From NCBI RefSeq assembly GCF_014203425.1, contig NZ_JACHJC010000001.1, positions 124,001-188,000 on the forward strand: a stretch of DNA of 64,000 nt. The letters run 5' to 3'. The stretch comes from Micromonospora echinospora. GTDB lineage: Bacteria; Actinomycetota; Actinomycetes; Mycobacteriales; Micromonosporaceae. The notes below the pieces were generated by a model. It saw only the letters and a program-made list of their open reading frames with translations, was not told the origin of the DNA and searched no databases. The translations under genes were made by a program, and so were the position numbers. Below, one piece after another: positions 52,774 to 64,000 of the stretch; the first letter of the stretch is position 1; the number at the start of each line of letters is the position of its first letter.

Positions 52774-53532
52774 GTGCACGCTCATCGTCGCGCGGCCCGC
52801 CGGGTGACCGGCGCGCTCGCGCTCATCCTGCCGACGCTGCTGGCCGCCTGTGTGAACGACAGTCCCGAGGCGGCGCCCACCGGCGCCGCCGACCCGGTGC
52901 CGGTGCAGGTGGACGCCGCCCGCGACGAGCTCGCCGGGCTGGCCGCCGCCGCGCAGGACCGGCACCACACCGCCGCGTACTCCTTCACCCCGGCCGAAGG
53001 CGCTCCCCGCACGGTGGCGGTGACCAGCGCCAACGACGGCAGCTGGCGGGTCGACGTGCCCGGCTGGGGACGGGACGGCACGGTGGACGTCTCGCTCGCC
53101 GCCACCTCCGACGGGCTGTTCCAGTGCGCGCTGCCCTCGGCCGGCTGGACGCAGGCGGCGAGCTGTGTCCGGCTCGGCGACGCCGACGACGCGGTACCCC
53201 GACGGCTCGACCCCCGCGTGCAGCACCCGTTCACCGACTGGCTGGAGGTGCTGACCGACAGGCGCGCGCCGCTCGCGGTCTCCCCCGCCGCGCCGCTGCC
53301 CGGCGTCACCGGCCGGTGCTACTCCGTCGACACGACCTCCGCCTCGCTGAACGCCCCGCTGGACGTGGGCATCTACTGCTTCCGGGAGGACGGCACACCG
53401 GCGGCGGTCCGGGCCGGCTTCGGCACGCTGACGCTGACCGGCGAGCCCGGCGCCGCGCCCGGCACCGTCGAACTCGCGGGCGCGGTGACCGAGGGCGACC
53501 CGGTGGGGCAGGACGCGCCGCCGACCTCGTGA
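52774..53532 (+). CDS. Hypothetical lipoprotein
   Basis: A 252-aa exported protein: signal peptide with lipobox LAAC (Cys26) and no recognised domain. The body contains [38 protein letters not shown] and [24 protein letters not shown], i.e. four cysteines that could form two disulfides in a beta-rich fold. Similar secreted proteins occur in other actinomycetes, function unknown. Convergent with the ArsR gene, 10 nt between stops. Confidence 0.75.
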   Translation: MHAHRRAARRVTGALALILPTLLAACVNDSPEAAPTGAADPVPVQVDAARDELAGLAAAAQDRHHTAAYSFTPAEGAPRTVAVTSANDGSWRVDVPGWGRDGTVDVSLAATSDGLFQCALPSAGWTQAASCVRLGDADDAVPRRLDPRVQHPFTDWLEVLTDRRAPLAVSPAAPLPGVTGRCYSVDTTSASLNAPLDVGIYCFREDGTPAAVRAGFGTLTLTGEPGAAPGTVELAGAVTEGDPVGQDAPPTS

Positions 53533-53542
53533 CGCCGCGCGC

Positions 53543-54529
53543 TCAGCCGCCCCGTGCCGCGCGGAGCAGCGCGGCGCCGACCTCGGTGTTGCGGTAGAGC
53601 ACGTGCCGCCCCACCCGGGAGCGGGTGACGAGACCGGCGGCATGCAGCGCGGAGAGGTGCTGGGACACGGCCCCGGCGGACAGCCCGGTGAGCCGGGCGA
53701 GGTCCGTGGTGGTGCACGCCGCGTCCAGCAGGCGCAGCAACGCGGCCCGGCCGCCGCCGACCACCCGGGCCAGCGCGTCGCCGGCCGGTTCGGCTCCGCG
53801 CTCCCACAGCGTCCCGACCGCCCGCACCGGGTACGCCCCGACGGGTGGCGAATCCTCCAGCAGGTTCCACAGCACCCGCCGGTCGCTGAACACGCTCGGG
53901 CTCAGCGCCAGTCCCCGCCCCCGCAGGTCGAAGTCCCGCTCGAACGGGTCGTCGCTGACCACCCGGTCACCGAGCCACCGCAGGCTGGGGTGGAGCCGCT
54001 CGAACAGCTGCCCCGCGCCGCCCTCGGCGAGCTGGGCCGCCCGGTACGCCACGTCGGCGTCGAGCAGCGCCCGCATGCGCGGCCAGTCGGGAGCGATCGC
54101 CTCGTCGTACCAGACCCGCACCGCCTCGACGAGCTGCGGCAGCAGCCCGGCCGGGTCGGCGAGCAACGCCTGCCCGTACCGGCCCAGCGGCCGGCGCGGG
54201 ACGGTCGCCAGCAGGTCCTCGACCACCACGTCCGGCGGCGTCGCCGCGATCCGGTCGAGCTGGCCGTCCATCTCCACCCCGGGCCGGGCGGCGGGGGTGA
54301 GGAAGTCCGGCAGCCAGCGGCGCGGCCAGGCCAGCTCCACGAGCGGGCGGACCCGCTCGGCCACCTCCGGGCGGCGCAGCGTCGTCCGGGCCCGGTCGAT
54401 CCACCCCAGGTGCACCGGGTAGCGGGCCGGGTCGGCGAGCGCCCACATGCTCATCACCGTCTCGTTTGCAGGCGAGACACCGAACCGCACGCCCGCGACG
54501 TCGGCCGGCGTGAACCGCAACTCGGACAT
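53543..54529 (-). CDS. ArsR-like winged-helix regulator with large N-terminal domain (DUF5937-type)
   Basis: A 328-aa transcription factor. Its last 75 residues form the helix-turn-helix: LLRLLDAACTTTDLARLTGLSAGAVSQHLSALHAAGLVTRSRVGRHVLYR. The N-terminal 240 residues (LRFTPADVAGVRFGVSPANET) are the DUF5937-like sensor. No metal-binding Cys motif, so metal sensing is not implied. Divergent from an MFS exporter gene across 58 bp, suggesting it controls the exporter. Confidence 0.87.
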   Translation of the reverse strand: MSELRFTPADVAGVRFGVSPANETVMSMWALADPARYPVHLGWIDRARTTLRRPEVAERVRPLVELAWPRRWLPDFLTPAARPGVEMDGQLDRIAATPPDVVVEDLLATVPRRPLGRYGQALLADPAGLLPQLVEAVRVWYDEAIAPDWPRMRALLDADVAYRAAQLAEGGAGQLFERLHPSLRWLGDRVVSDDPFERDFDLRGRGLALSPSVFSDRRVLWNLLEDSPPVGAYPVRAVGTLWERGAEPAGDALARVVGGGRAALLRLLDAACTTTDLARLTGLSAGAVSQHLSALHAAGLVTRSRVGRHVLYRNTEVGAALLRAARGG

Positions 54530-54587
54530 CGCACCCCCCCGGGATTCGGCTCAGACTAAAAGGTTCGACCGGCGCGTGGGGAACACG

Positions 54588-55877
54588 ATGTGCTCACCGG
54601 TCATGGGGGCCAGAGAGAGCATCCGCACCGCCGTCCGTCACGTCGTACCGCCGGCCGGCCTGACCCGCGCCCTGGCCGTGCAGGCCATGGTGTTCGCCGT
54701 CGGTCACGGCGTCTTCCTGGCCGGCAGCACCGTCTTCTTCACCCGCGCGCTCGGGCTGAGTCCGGCCCAGGTGGGGCTCGGCCTGTCACTCGCCGCCGGG
54801 GCGTCCCTGCTCGGCACCGTGCCGCTGGGCGGGCTCACCGACCGGTACGGGCCGCAGCGGGTGTGGGTCGTCTGCCTGCTGCTCGACGCCGGGCTGTTCG
54901 CGGCGTACCCGTTCGCCGGCGGCTTCGCCGGGTTCCTCGCCGTGGTGATGGCGCTGGCCGTGACGGGCGCGGCGACCGGCGTGGCCCGCCAGGTCTACTC
55001 GATCAACGTGCTGCGGCCGGAGGAACGGGTCACCGCGATGGCCTACCAGCGCTCCTCGAAGAACGTCGGCTTCGGGATGGGCGCGCTGATCAGCGGCCTG
55101 GTGCTGGCCGTCGACACGATCTGGGCGTACCGCGGGATGGTCTGGTTCATCGCCGTGGTCCTGCTGGTGACCGCCGTCTTCGTGCGCCGGCTGCCGCGGC
55201 TGCCGGAGGTGACCCGCCCGACCGAGCCGACGAGCCGGCTCGCGGTGCTGCGGGACCGGCCGTTCATGACTGTCGCGCTGCTGTCCGGGCTGCTCAGCGC
55301 GCACCAGACGCTCTACGTGACGGTGCTGCCGCTGTGGATCCTCACCCGTACCGACGCGCCGAAGGCGATCATCGCCGCGCTGGTGCTGCTCAACACCGTA
55401 CTGATCGTGCTGTTCCAGGTGCGGGCCAGCCGGGGCGCGGACACCGCGCCGGGCGCGGCCCGGGCCTCCCGCCGGGGCGCGGTGCTGATCGCCGCGTTCT
55501 GCGTGGTCCTGCCGGTCTCCGGCGCGACCCGGGGAGCGCTCACCGTGGTGGCGCTGGTGGCCGCCGCGACGGTGCTCATCCTGGCCGAGATGATCGAGTC
55601 GGCGGGCACCTGGGGACTCACCGCCACGCTGCCGCCCGCCGCCCACCGCGGCGCGTACGTCGGCGCGTTCGGGCTCGGCTCCCAGGTGCAGCTCCTGATC
55701 GCGCCGGCCGGGCTGACCGCGCTCGGCGTGAGCACCGGCGGCTGGGGCTGGTACCCGGCCGCGGCGATCTTCACCCTGGTCGGACTGGTGATCGTGCCCG
55801 CGGTGGCCCGGGTGGAACGGACCCCCCGGCTACCGGCAGTGGCGACGTCCACCGGATCAGTGACACTGGTCCCATAG
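54588..55877 (+). CDS. MFS transporter, regulated by neighbouring ArsR gene
   Basis: Twelve-helix permease of 429 aa. Motif A TDRYGPQRVWV follows helix 2; PPAAHRGAYVGAFGLGSQVQ near the end. Start ATG 54588 has GGGGAA at ribosome-site distance; ATG 54603 is an alternative. Drug export is the usual role for MFS genes divergent from an ArsR/DUF5937 regulator, but substrate is unknown. Confidence 0.83.
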   Translation: MCSPVMGARESIRTAVRHVVPPAGLTRALAVQAMVFAVGHGVFLAGSTVFFTRALGLSPAQVGLGLSLAAGASLLGTVPLGGLTDRYGPQRVWVVCLLLDAGLFAAYPFAGGFAGFLAVVMALAVTGAATGVARQVYSINVLRPEERVTAMAYQRSSKNVGFGMGALISGLVLAVDTIWAYRGMVWFIAVVLLVTAVFVRRLPRLPEVTRPTEPTSRLAVLRDRPFMTVALLSGLLSAHQTLYVTVLPLWILTRTDAPKAIIAALVLLNTVLIVLFQVRASRGADTAPGAARASRRGAVLIAAFCVVLPVSGATRGALTVVALVAAATVLILAEMIESAGTWGLTATLPPAAHRGAYVGAFGLGSQVQLLIAPAGLTALGVSTGGWGWYPAAAIFTLVGLVIVPAVARVERTPRLPAVATSTGSVTLVP

Positions 55878-55912
55878 TCCGGACCATCCTTCCCGCCGCC
55901 CGTCCCACCACG

Positions 55913-55918
55913 TAGGGT
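55913..55918 (+). promoter_or_regulatory. -10-like TAGGGT of leuA leader
   Basis: TAGGGT lies 9 nt before the ATG of the leader peptide, so the transcript would start about 2-3 nt before or at that ATG. Confidence 0.4.
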
Positions 55919-55920
55919 GA

Positions 55921-57861
<1,941 letters not shown>

Positions 57862-57866
57862 GGTGT

Positions 57867-57920
57867 AAGGAAGGGCCCCTTCTTAACGCATTCTGCATAG
57901 GAGGGGGCCCTTCTTAACGC
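57867..57920 (-). repeat. GC-rich paired repeat, locus D
   Basis: Minus-oriented units at 57867-57889 (core GCGTTAAGAAGGGGCCCTTC) and 57900-57920 (core GCGTTAAGAAGGGCCCCCTC). It lies between convergent genes, and GCGTTAA of the second unit supplies the TAA stop (57914-57916) of the MFS gene. Confidence 0.85.
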
Positions 57921-59338
57921 CCGCGCCGGGGGCGGTGGATGAGCACGGCGGCGAGCACCGCGCCTGCCAGCAGCAGCCCCGCGCACCACGCCAACGCCCC
58001 CCGGTACGCGTCGGCCAGCGCGCCCTTCTGCTCGTACCCGGTGCCCGACAGCCCGACCAGCAGCGGCAGCGCGGCCACCGCGAGCAGGCCGCCGGCCCGG
58101 GACGCGGCGTTGTTGAAGCCGCTCGCCACCCCGGCGAACCGGTCGGAGACCGCGCCGAGCACCGACGTGGTCAGCGGCGCCACCACGAGCGTGAGCCCGG
58201 CGCCGAACAGCGCCACGCCCGGCAGCACGTCCACCCAGTACGACGCGCCCGGCCCGACCCGGCGCAGCAACAGCAGACCCACGGCGGCGAGCACCGGACC
58301 GACGGTGAGCGGCAGCCGGGGGCCGATGCGGGCCGACAGCGCGCCCGCGTGCGGCGAGCCGACCAGCAGCAGCACCGTCATCGGCACCGTGGCCAGGCCG
58401 GTGAGCAGCGCCGACCAGCCGACCACGTTCTGCAGGTAGACGGCGAGGAAGAAGGTGAACCCGCCGAGCGCGGCGTACACGACCACCGTGAAGATGTTCA
58501 GCACGGAGAACAGCCGGCTGGAGAACAGCCCGGTGGGCAGCATCGCGGTGTCGCCGCGCCGCCGCTCGACCAGCACGAAGGCCACCACGGCGACCACCCC
58601 GAGCACCGCCGCGACCAGCACCGCCGGGGAGGCGCCCTGCGCCGGGGCGTCGATCAGCGCATACGTGACTCCGCCGAGCGCGAGCGCGCCGAGCAGCGCC
58701 CCGGTCACGTCGAACCGCCGACCGCCTCCGGTACGCGAGATCTCCTCGTCGCGGCTCTCCGGCACCCAGCGCAGCGCGGCGAGCACCACGCCGACCGCCA
58801 GCGGCAGGTTGACGAAGAAGATCCACCGCCAGGAGAGCGTGTCGATGAGCCAGCCGCCGAGCAGCGGACCGAGCGCTGTGGACACCCCGGACAGTCCGGA
58901 CCAGGTGCCGATGGCCCGGCCCCGGTCGTCCGGGTGGAAGCTGGCCTGGAGCACCGACAGCGACCCGGGGGTGAGCAGCGCGCCGCCCGCGCCCTGGAGG
59001 AACCGGGCGGCGACGAGCCAGCCGGTGTCCTGGGCCAGCCCGCAGAGTACCGACGCCACCGCGAACCAGACCACGCCGAGCAGGAAGATCCGCCGCCGGC
59101 CGAACCGGTCCCCGAGCGCGCCGCCGAGCAGCACGAACGCGGCCAGCATGAGCAGGTAGCCGTTCACGGTCCACTGGAGACCGGCGACTGTGGCGTCCAG
59201 CTCGGCGCCGAGGCGTGGCAGCGCGACGTTGACGACCGTGCTGTCCAGGAACACCATGCCGGAGGCGAGGATCGCGGCGAGCAGCGTGCCGCGTCCGGCG
59301 GCGGAGCCGGTGCGCAGCGCGGGAGCGGGTGCGGTCAC
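57914..59338 (-). CDS. DHA2-family (EmrB/QacA-type) MFS drug transporter
   Basis: Fourteen-helix exporter of 474 aa. Family signatures: FLDSTVVNVALPRLG in helix 1, GALGDRFGRRRIFL (motif A), RFLQGAGGALLTPGSLSVL (motif C region) and GPLLGGWLIDTLSWRWIFFVNLP (DHA2 signature). Likely exports cationic or hydrophobic compounds; substrate unknown. The stop codon TAA comes from the GC-rich repeat, so the natural C terminus may have been altered after PRRGR. Start GTG 59338. Confidence 0.9.
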   Translation of the reverse strand: MTAPAPALRTGSAAGRGTLLAAILASGMVFLDSTVVNVALPRLGAELDATVAGLQWTVNGYLLMLAAFVLLGGALGDRFGRRRIFLLGVVWFAVASVLCGLAQDTGWLVAARFLQGAGGALLTPGSLSVLQASFHPDDRGRAIGTWSGLSGVSTALGPLLGGWLIDTLSWRWIFFVNLPLAVGVVLAALRWVPESRDEEISRTGGGRRFDVTGALLGALALGGVTYALIDAPAQGASPAVLVAAVLGVVAVVAFVLVERRRGDTAMLPTGLFSSRLFSVLNIFTVVVYAALGGFTFFLAVYLQNVVGWSALLTGLATVPMTVLLLVGSPHAGALSARIGPRLPLTVGPVLAAVGLLLLRRVGPGASYWVDVLPGVALFGAGLTLVVAPLTTSVLGAVSDRFAGVASGFNNAASRAGGLLAVAALPLLVGLSGTGYEQKGALADAYRGALAWCAGLLLAGAVLAAVLIHRPRRGR

Positions 59339-59446
59339 GTCTCACCACTCTGCCCGCCGCCCATCCTCGACGCCACGAATCGCAGAAACCGCCGCCGGGT
59401 ACTGTGCGGACTCGCCCGGAGCACGCAAGCTGGAGAGGTGTCGTCT

Positions 59447-60106
59447 GTGCGTACGAGATCAGGAGCCCGAGCCGGGCTGGCCGCCGCGCTGAGCGCGGTG
59501 CTCGCCCTCGGCGTGGCCGGCTGCGAGGTGTCGGTCACCGAGCCGGAGGCGACGCCGAGCGCCTCCGGGAACATCAACAAGCAGCTCGGTGAGCTGACCG
59601 TGGCATCCGCCGGGTCGATGAAGGGCTACAGCCGCTCACGCTTCCCGCACTGGCGGGGCACCGGCAAGAACTGCGACGTACGCGACAGCGTGCTGCAGCG
59701 CGACGGCGAGGGCATCAAGCTGTCCGGCTGCAACGTGGTGGGCGGCCGATGGGAGAGCGTCTACGACGGGGTGGTGCTGACCGACCCGTCGGGCGTGGAC
59801 ATCGACCACACTGTGCCGCTGGCCGCCGCGTGGCGTTCCGGGGCGGAGGAGTGGGACGACTCGAAGCGCGGCGACTTCGCCAACGACCTGACCCGGCCGC
59901 AGCTCATCGCGGTTTCGGCGCGGTCCAACCGGGCAAAGGGTGACCAGGATCCGTCCCAGTGGAAGCCACCGAACCGGTCGTCCTGGTGCCAGTACGCGGC
60001 GGACTGGGTGACGGTCAAGCACTACTGGCGGCTGACTGTGACAAGTGCCGAGAAGGCCGCTCTCACCGACATGCTGGAGGGCTGCACATGGGCGAGCAAA
60101 CCGTGA
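59447..60106 (+). CDS. HNH-type nuclease lipoprotein (DUF1524-like)
   Basis: Exported nuclease-like protein of 219 aa. Signal peptide with lipobox VAGC (about Cys25). Core: VDIDHTVPLAAAWRSGA, the HNH-type His-x-Pro element, then FANDLTRPQLIAVSARSNRAKGDQDPSQWKPPN with the Asn/His motif of DUF1524-like actinomycete proteins, and HYWRLTVTSAEK. Four cysteines may pair in the extracellular fold. GTG 59447 has GGAGAGG at 8-nt spacing. Family members are presumed extracellular DNases; the targets are unknown. Its end overlaps the next start by 19 nt. Confidence 0.8.
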   Translation: MRTRSGARAGLAAALSAVLALGVAGCEVSVTEPEATPSASGNINKQLGELTVASAGSMKGYSRSRFPHWRGTGKNCDVRDSVLQRDGEGIKLSGCNVVGGRWESVYDGVVLTDPSGVDIDHTVPLAAAWRSGAEEWDDSKRGDFANDLTRPQLIAVSARSNRAKGDQDPSQWKPPNRSSWCQYAADWVTVKHYWRLTVTSAEKAALTDMLEGCTWASKP

Positions 60107-60561
60107 CCGGGCCGGACGCGACACCGGCGCCGGAGGCGGCCGCGGCACCGGCCCCGGAGCCGGGCGCCACGCCGGCCCCGGAGGCGGCGGCCGGCCCGGC
60201 CTCGGCCGGGATGACGGCGGACGGCCGGCAGCCGGAGCCCGCCGACGTCGCCGGGGCGGGCATGACCGCCGACGCGGTGCCGGGAGCACCGGCCGGGGGC
60301 GCGCCGGCCGGACCGGCGGACCGGACCACCGACATCGTCCCCGGTCCGGGTGGGGTCATGACCGACGAGGTGGGCGTGGTGACCGGCGAGCTGACGCTGC
60401 GCACCGAGCACGCCGACGGCCGGGTGACGCTGCGGGTGCAGTACAAGGACGCCGACGAGTGGTACGCGGTCACCGGCGGTTCCGCGCCGCTGGCCGACCC
60501 GGCCGCGCTGGACGCGGTGCACACGATCGCGGTGGGCCTGCTCAACCGCCCCGAGGGCTGA
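60088..60561 (+). CDS. Ala/Pro-rich hypothetical protein
   Basis: A 157-aa protein. The first 85 residues are low-complexity (PAPEAAAAPAPEPG, APAGGAPAGPADR), the last 70 form a small beta-rich domain (GVVTGELTLRTEHADGRVTLRVQYKDADEWYAVTGG). No family recognised. ATG 60088 has an excellent ribosome site (GGAGGGCTGCAC) inside the HNH gene, so expression is probably coupled to it; whether it is an inhibitor of that nuclease is untested. Confidence 0.65.
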   Translation: MGEQTVTGPDATPAPEAAAAPAPEPGATPAPEAAAGPASAGMTADGRQPEPADVAGAGMTADAVPGAPAGGAPAGPADRTTDIVPGPGGVMTDEVGVVTGELTLRTEHADGRVTLRVQYKDADEWYAVTGGSAPLADPAALDAVHTIAVGLLNRPEG

Positions 60562-60570
60562 CCGACGTAC

Positions 60571-60606
60571 AAGCGCGTCCCCACCCGGTCCGGTGGGGAC
60601 GCGCTT
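60571..60606. terminator. Bidirectional hairpin terminator
   Basis: Perfect 15-bp stem AAGCGCGTCCCCACC (60571-60585), 6-nt loop, right arm 60592-60606, between the convergent hypothetical gene and the ABC operon. Confidence 0.85.
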
Positions 60607-60612
60607 GTCGTG

Positions 60613-61712
<1,100 letters not shown>

Positions 61713-61716
<4 letters not shown>

Positions 61717-62828
61717 GGGGTCTCCTCCTCGCGCGGAGCCGGTCCGAAGCCGGGCACCGCGGGCGGGTCGGCCGGCTCGGCCTGGGCCGGCACCGTACCC
61801 GGCTCGGCCGTCGTCGGCTCTGTGGCGCGGACGTCCGCCTCCGGGGTCAGGCCGGGGATCGGCACCGGGTTGACGCAGCGGTAGCTGCGCGCGTCGTGGG
61901 TGAGCACCAGCTCCGGCGGCTCGCCCACGCACTCGTCGACGCGGCGGGCGCAGCGCGGGGCGAACGCGCAGCCGTCCGGCCAGGGCAGCACGTCGCGTAC
62001 CGAGCCGGGGATGGGGTTGAGCCGTTCGCCGCGGCCGGCGTCCAGGCGGGGCACCGAACCGAGCAGACCTTCGGTGTACGGGTGCCGGGGCTGGCGGAAC
62101 AGCGGACGGCGGGTGGCCGTCTCCACCACCCGGCCGGCGTAGAGCACGTTGATGGTGTCGCACATGCCGGCCACCACGCCGAGGTCGTGGGTGATCATCA
62201 CCAGCGCGGTGCCGGAGTCGCGGACCAGGTCCTTCAGCAGTTCCAGGATCTGCGCCTGGATGGTGACGTCGAGCGCGGTGGTCGGCTCGTCGGCGATCAG
62301 CAGCCGGGGCTGGCAGGCGACCGCCATGGCGATCAGCGCCCGCTGCCGCATGCCGCCGGAGAGCTGGTGCGGGTACTCCTTGAGCCGGCGGCGCGGGTCC
62401 GGGATGCCCACCCGGTCGAGCAGCGCGGCGGCTTCCTTGGTGGCCGCCTCGCCCTTCATTCCCCGGTGGCGGGTCAGCACCTCGGTCACCTGGAGCCCGA
62501 TCGGGATGACCGGGTTCAGCGAGGAGAGCGGATCCTGGAAGATCATCGCCACGTCCCGGCCGCGGATGTCGCGGCGGGACCGGTCGTCGAGCTGGAGCAG
62601 GTCGGTGCCGTCGAAGACCGCCTTGCCGCCGACCCGCAGGCCCGGCTGCTTGGGCAGCAGCCCCATGATCGCCAGCGACGTGACGCTCTTGCCGCAGCCG
62701 GACTCGCCGACCAGGCCGACCACCTCGCCGGCGTCGACCGAGAAGGACACCCCGTCCACCGCGTGCACGGTGCGCTGCCCACGCCGGGCGAACGTGACGG
62801 AGAGGTCGTCCACTTCGAGCAGTGCCAT
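61713..62828 (-). CDS. Oligopeptide/dipeptide ABC transporter ATP-binding protein (first, OppD/DppD-type)
   Basis: ATPase subunit of 371 aa: Walker [32 protein letters not shown], signature [14 protein letters not shown], Walker [13 protein letters not shown], and [14 protein letters not shown] in the C-terminal Opp extension. The tail is Pro/Glu/Thr-rich (about 50 residues). ATG 62828 gives the normal length. Its stop overlaps the OppF-type start; the permease gene ends 11 nt upstream. Confidence 0.9.
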
Positions 62829-62839
62829 GACTGACTGAC

Positions 62840-63808
62840 CTACTTCCGCAGCTTCGGGTCGAGGGCCTCGCGCATCGCCTCGCCGAGCAGGGTGAAGCCG
62901 AGCGCGGTGATGATGATGCCGAGCGCCGGGTAGATGGCCAGGCCGGGCCGGATGCCCAGGTACGGCTGCGCGTCGGCGAGCATGACGCCCCACTCCGGGA
63001 TGGCCGAGTCGGGGTTGCCGAGGCCGAGGAAGGAGAGCGCGGCGGCCTCGATGATCGCGGTCGCCAGCGTCAGCGTGGCCTGGACGATGACCGGGGCGAT
63101 CGAGTTCGGCACCACGTGGGTGAGGGCGATCTTCGACCGCTTCACGCCGAGCGCCGTCGCCGCCAGCACGTAGTCGCTGTTGGACTGCGCGATCATCGAG
63201 CCGCGCAGCAGCCGGGCGAAGATCGGCACGGACACCACACCGACAGCGATCATCACGGTGGTGAGGCTGGCGCCGAGCAGCGCCGCGATGCTCACCGCGA
63301 GCAGCAGGCTCGGCATGGCCAGCAGCATGTCGATGAAGCGCATCAGGGTGGTGTCGATCCAGCGGCCCCAGCGTCCGCCCAGCCCGGCCGCCGCGCCGGC
63401 GACGCCACCGATCAGCGCGCCGACCGCGAGACCGATCAGGGTGGAGACCACGCCGACGAGCAGCGTCTGCCGGGCCCCGACGATCAGCCGGCTGAACTCG
63501 TCCCGGCCCTGGTGGTCGAAGCCCAGCCAGTGGTCGGCGGAGACGCCCGGGATGATGCCCTGGCCGGACTTGACCAGCCCTTCGCGGATGCCGATCGAGT
63601 CCGTCGGGCTGTACGGGACGAAGAACGGCCCGACCACCGCGACCAGGACGAAGATCGCCAGGATGACCACGCCGATGATGGCCGCCGGGTTGCGCCGCAG
63701 GCGGCGGAACGCCTCCTTCCAGAGGCTCACGCCCTGCTCGTCCTCGCGGGCGGACAGCTCGGCGAGCCGGTCGATCTTCTCGCGCTTCTTGCCACCGGTG
63801 ATGGTCAT
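62840..63808 (-). CDS. Oligopeptide/dipeptide ABC transporter permease (OppC/DppC-type)
   Basis: Inner-membrane permease of 322 aa. An N-terminal hydrophilic region ([20 protein letters not shown], the OppC N-terminal domain) precedes six helices. The EAA loop [24 protein letters not shown] couples it to the ATPases. Overlaps the end of the OppB-type gene (stop 63805-63807, start 63806-63808). Confidence 0.9.
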   Translation of the reverse strand: MTITGGKKREKIDRLAELSAREDEQGVSLWKEAFRRLRRNPAAIIGVVILAIFVLVAVVGPFFVPYSPTDSIGIREGLVKSGQGIIPGVSADHWLGFDHQGRDEFSRLIVGARQTLLVGVVSTLIGLAVGALIGGVAGAAAGLGGRWGRWIDTTLMRFIDMLLAMPSLLLAVSIAALLGASLTTVMIAVGVVSVPIFARLLRGSMIAQSNSDYVLAATALGVKRSKIALTHVVPNSIAPVIVQATLTLATAIIEAAALSFLGLGNPDSAIPEWGVMLADAQPYLGIRPGLAIYPALGIIITALGFTLLGEAMREALDPKLRK

Positions 63809-64000
63809 CGCACCCTCACCCTCGGGTCGATCACGCTGTAGGAGAGGTCGACCAGGAGATTCACCAGCACGTACACCACCGCAATGATCATGATGAAGCC
63901 CATCAGCACCGGGTAGTCGCGCTGACTGATCGACTCGGCGACGAACGCGCCGATGCCGCTGAAGGCGAACACGGTCTCGGTGAGCACCGCGCCGGAGAGC
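63805..64000 (-). CDS. Oligopeptide/dipeptide ABC transporter permease (OppB/DppB-type), partial
   Basis: Only the C-terminal 65 codons are inside the window; the frame stays open to the right edge. The sequence AVLTETVFAFSGIGAFVAES and MIIAVVYVLVNLLVDLSYSVIDPRVR is typical of the OppB C terminus. The internal ATG at 63987 is not the start. Confidence 0.85.
   Translation of the reverse strand, partial: LSGAVLTETVFAFSGIGAFVAESISQRDYPVLMGFIMIIAVVYVLVNLLVDLSYSVIDPRVRVR

Noticed and set aside
57935-59446. Long plus-strand ORF running into the HNH gene
   Set aside because: It is the antisense shadow of the DHA2 transporter gene; only the part after GTG 59447 shows a signal peptide and family motifs.

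Overview
The window is high-GC DNA with dense GTG/ATG starts, many 4-nt stop/start overlaps and actinomycete-specific families (WhiB, MarP, type VII secretion, DUF4177). It looks like chromosomal DNA of a Micromonosporaceae member (Micromonospora-like); the genus is inference. No transposase, phage gene, CRISPR array or rRNA was seen; one tRNA (Pro, CGG) is present.

Layout. 1-4.5 kb: end of a type VII secretion locus (eccC-like ATPase cut by the window edge, then mycosin mycP). 4.6-6.1 kb: two PAP2 membrane phosphatases. 6.1-12.5 kb: the marP - Nudix - tlpA - nth run followed by capA-like and cbiZ genes and divergent crp. 12.7-22.7 kb: a metallophosphoesterase, then a TetR-controlled catabolic operon (TIGR03084 protein, atuA, acyl-CoA dehydrogenase, carboxyltransferase, biotin carboxylase, second acyl-CoA dehydrogenase) studded with repeats. 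23-29 kb: a repeat-bearing membrane protein, a Ser/Thr kinase operon and a 1.2-kaa adenylate cyclase/AAA protein. 29-39 kb: MBL hydrolase, ridA, DUF4177, two ArsA-like ATPases, whiB, ponA, YqeY, metallophosphoesterase. With marP-crp this reproduces the gene order of M. tuberculosis Rv3671c-Rv3683, split here by the 12.5-29 kb block. 39-50 kb: tRNA-Pro, a Cys-rich ORF, HAD hydrolase, antiporter, MFS, 5'-nucleotidase, cpdA-like phosphodiesterase, GGDEF protein, LasA-type peptidase. 50-60.6 kb: asd-lysC, lipoprotein, ArsR regulator, MFS, leuA with a leader peptide, DHA2-type MFS, HNH lipoprotein. 60.6-64 kb: oligopeptide-type ABC transporter, cut by the right edge.

How the genes connect. A class III cyclase, a Crp-family receptor and a cpdA-like phosphodiesterase give a complete cAMP set. 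asd-lysC and leuA cover entry steps to Asp-family amino acids and leucine, while the 14-22.7 kb operon looks built to oxidise and carboxylate branched or isoprenoid acyl-CoAs.

Most notable signals. (1) A paired GC-rich repeat, unit about GCGTTAACAGGGGGCCCTTC, occurs at four loci; two copies lie in frame inside atuA and the biotin carboxylase gene and one supplies the stop codon of an MFS gene. (2) At least eight genes have a (T/C)ANNNT hexamer exactly 6 nt before the start codon, a leaderless-transcript signature. (3) leuA has a 14-codon leader peptide with three consecutive Leu codons next to a perfect 11-bp hairpin. (4) A small membrane protein carries three VDADTLExxDPRAVR repeats.
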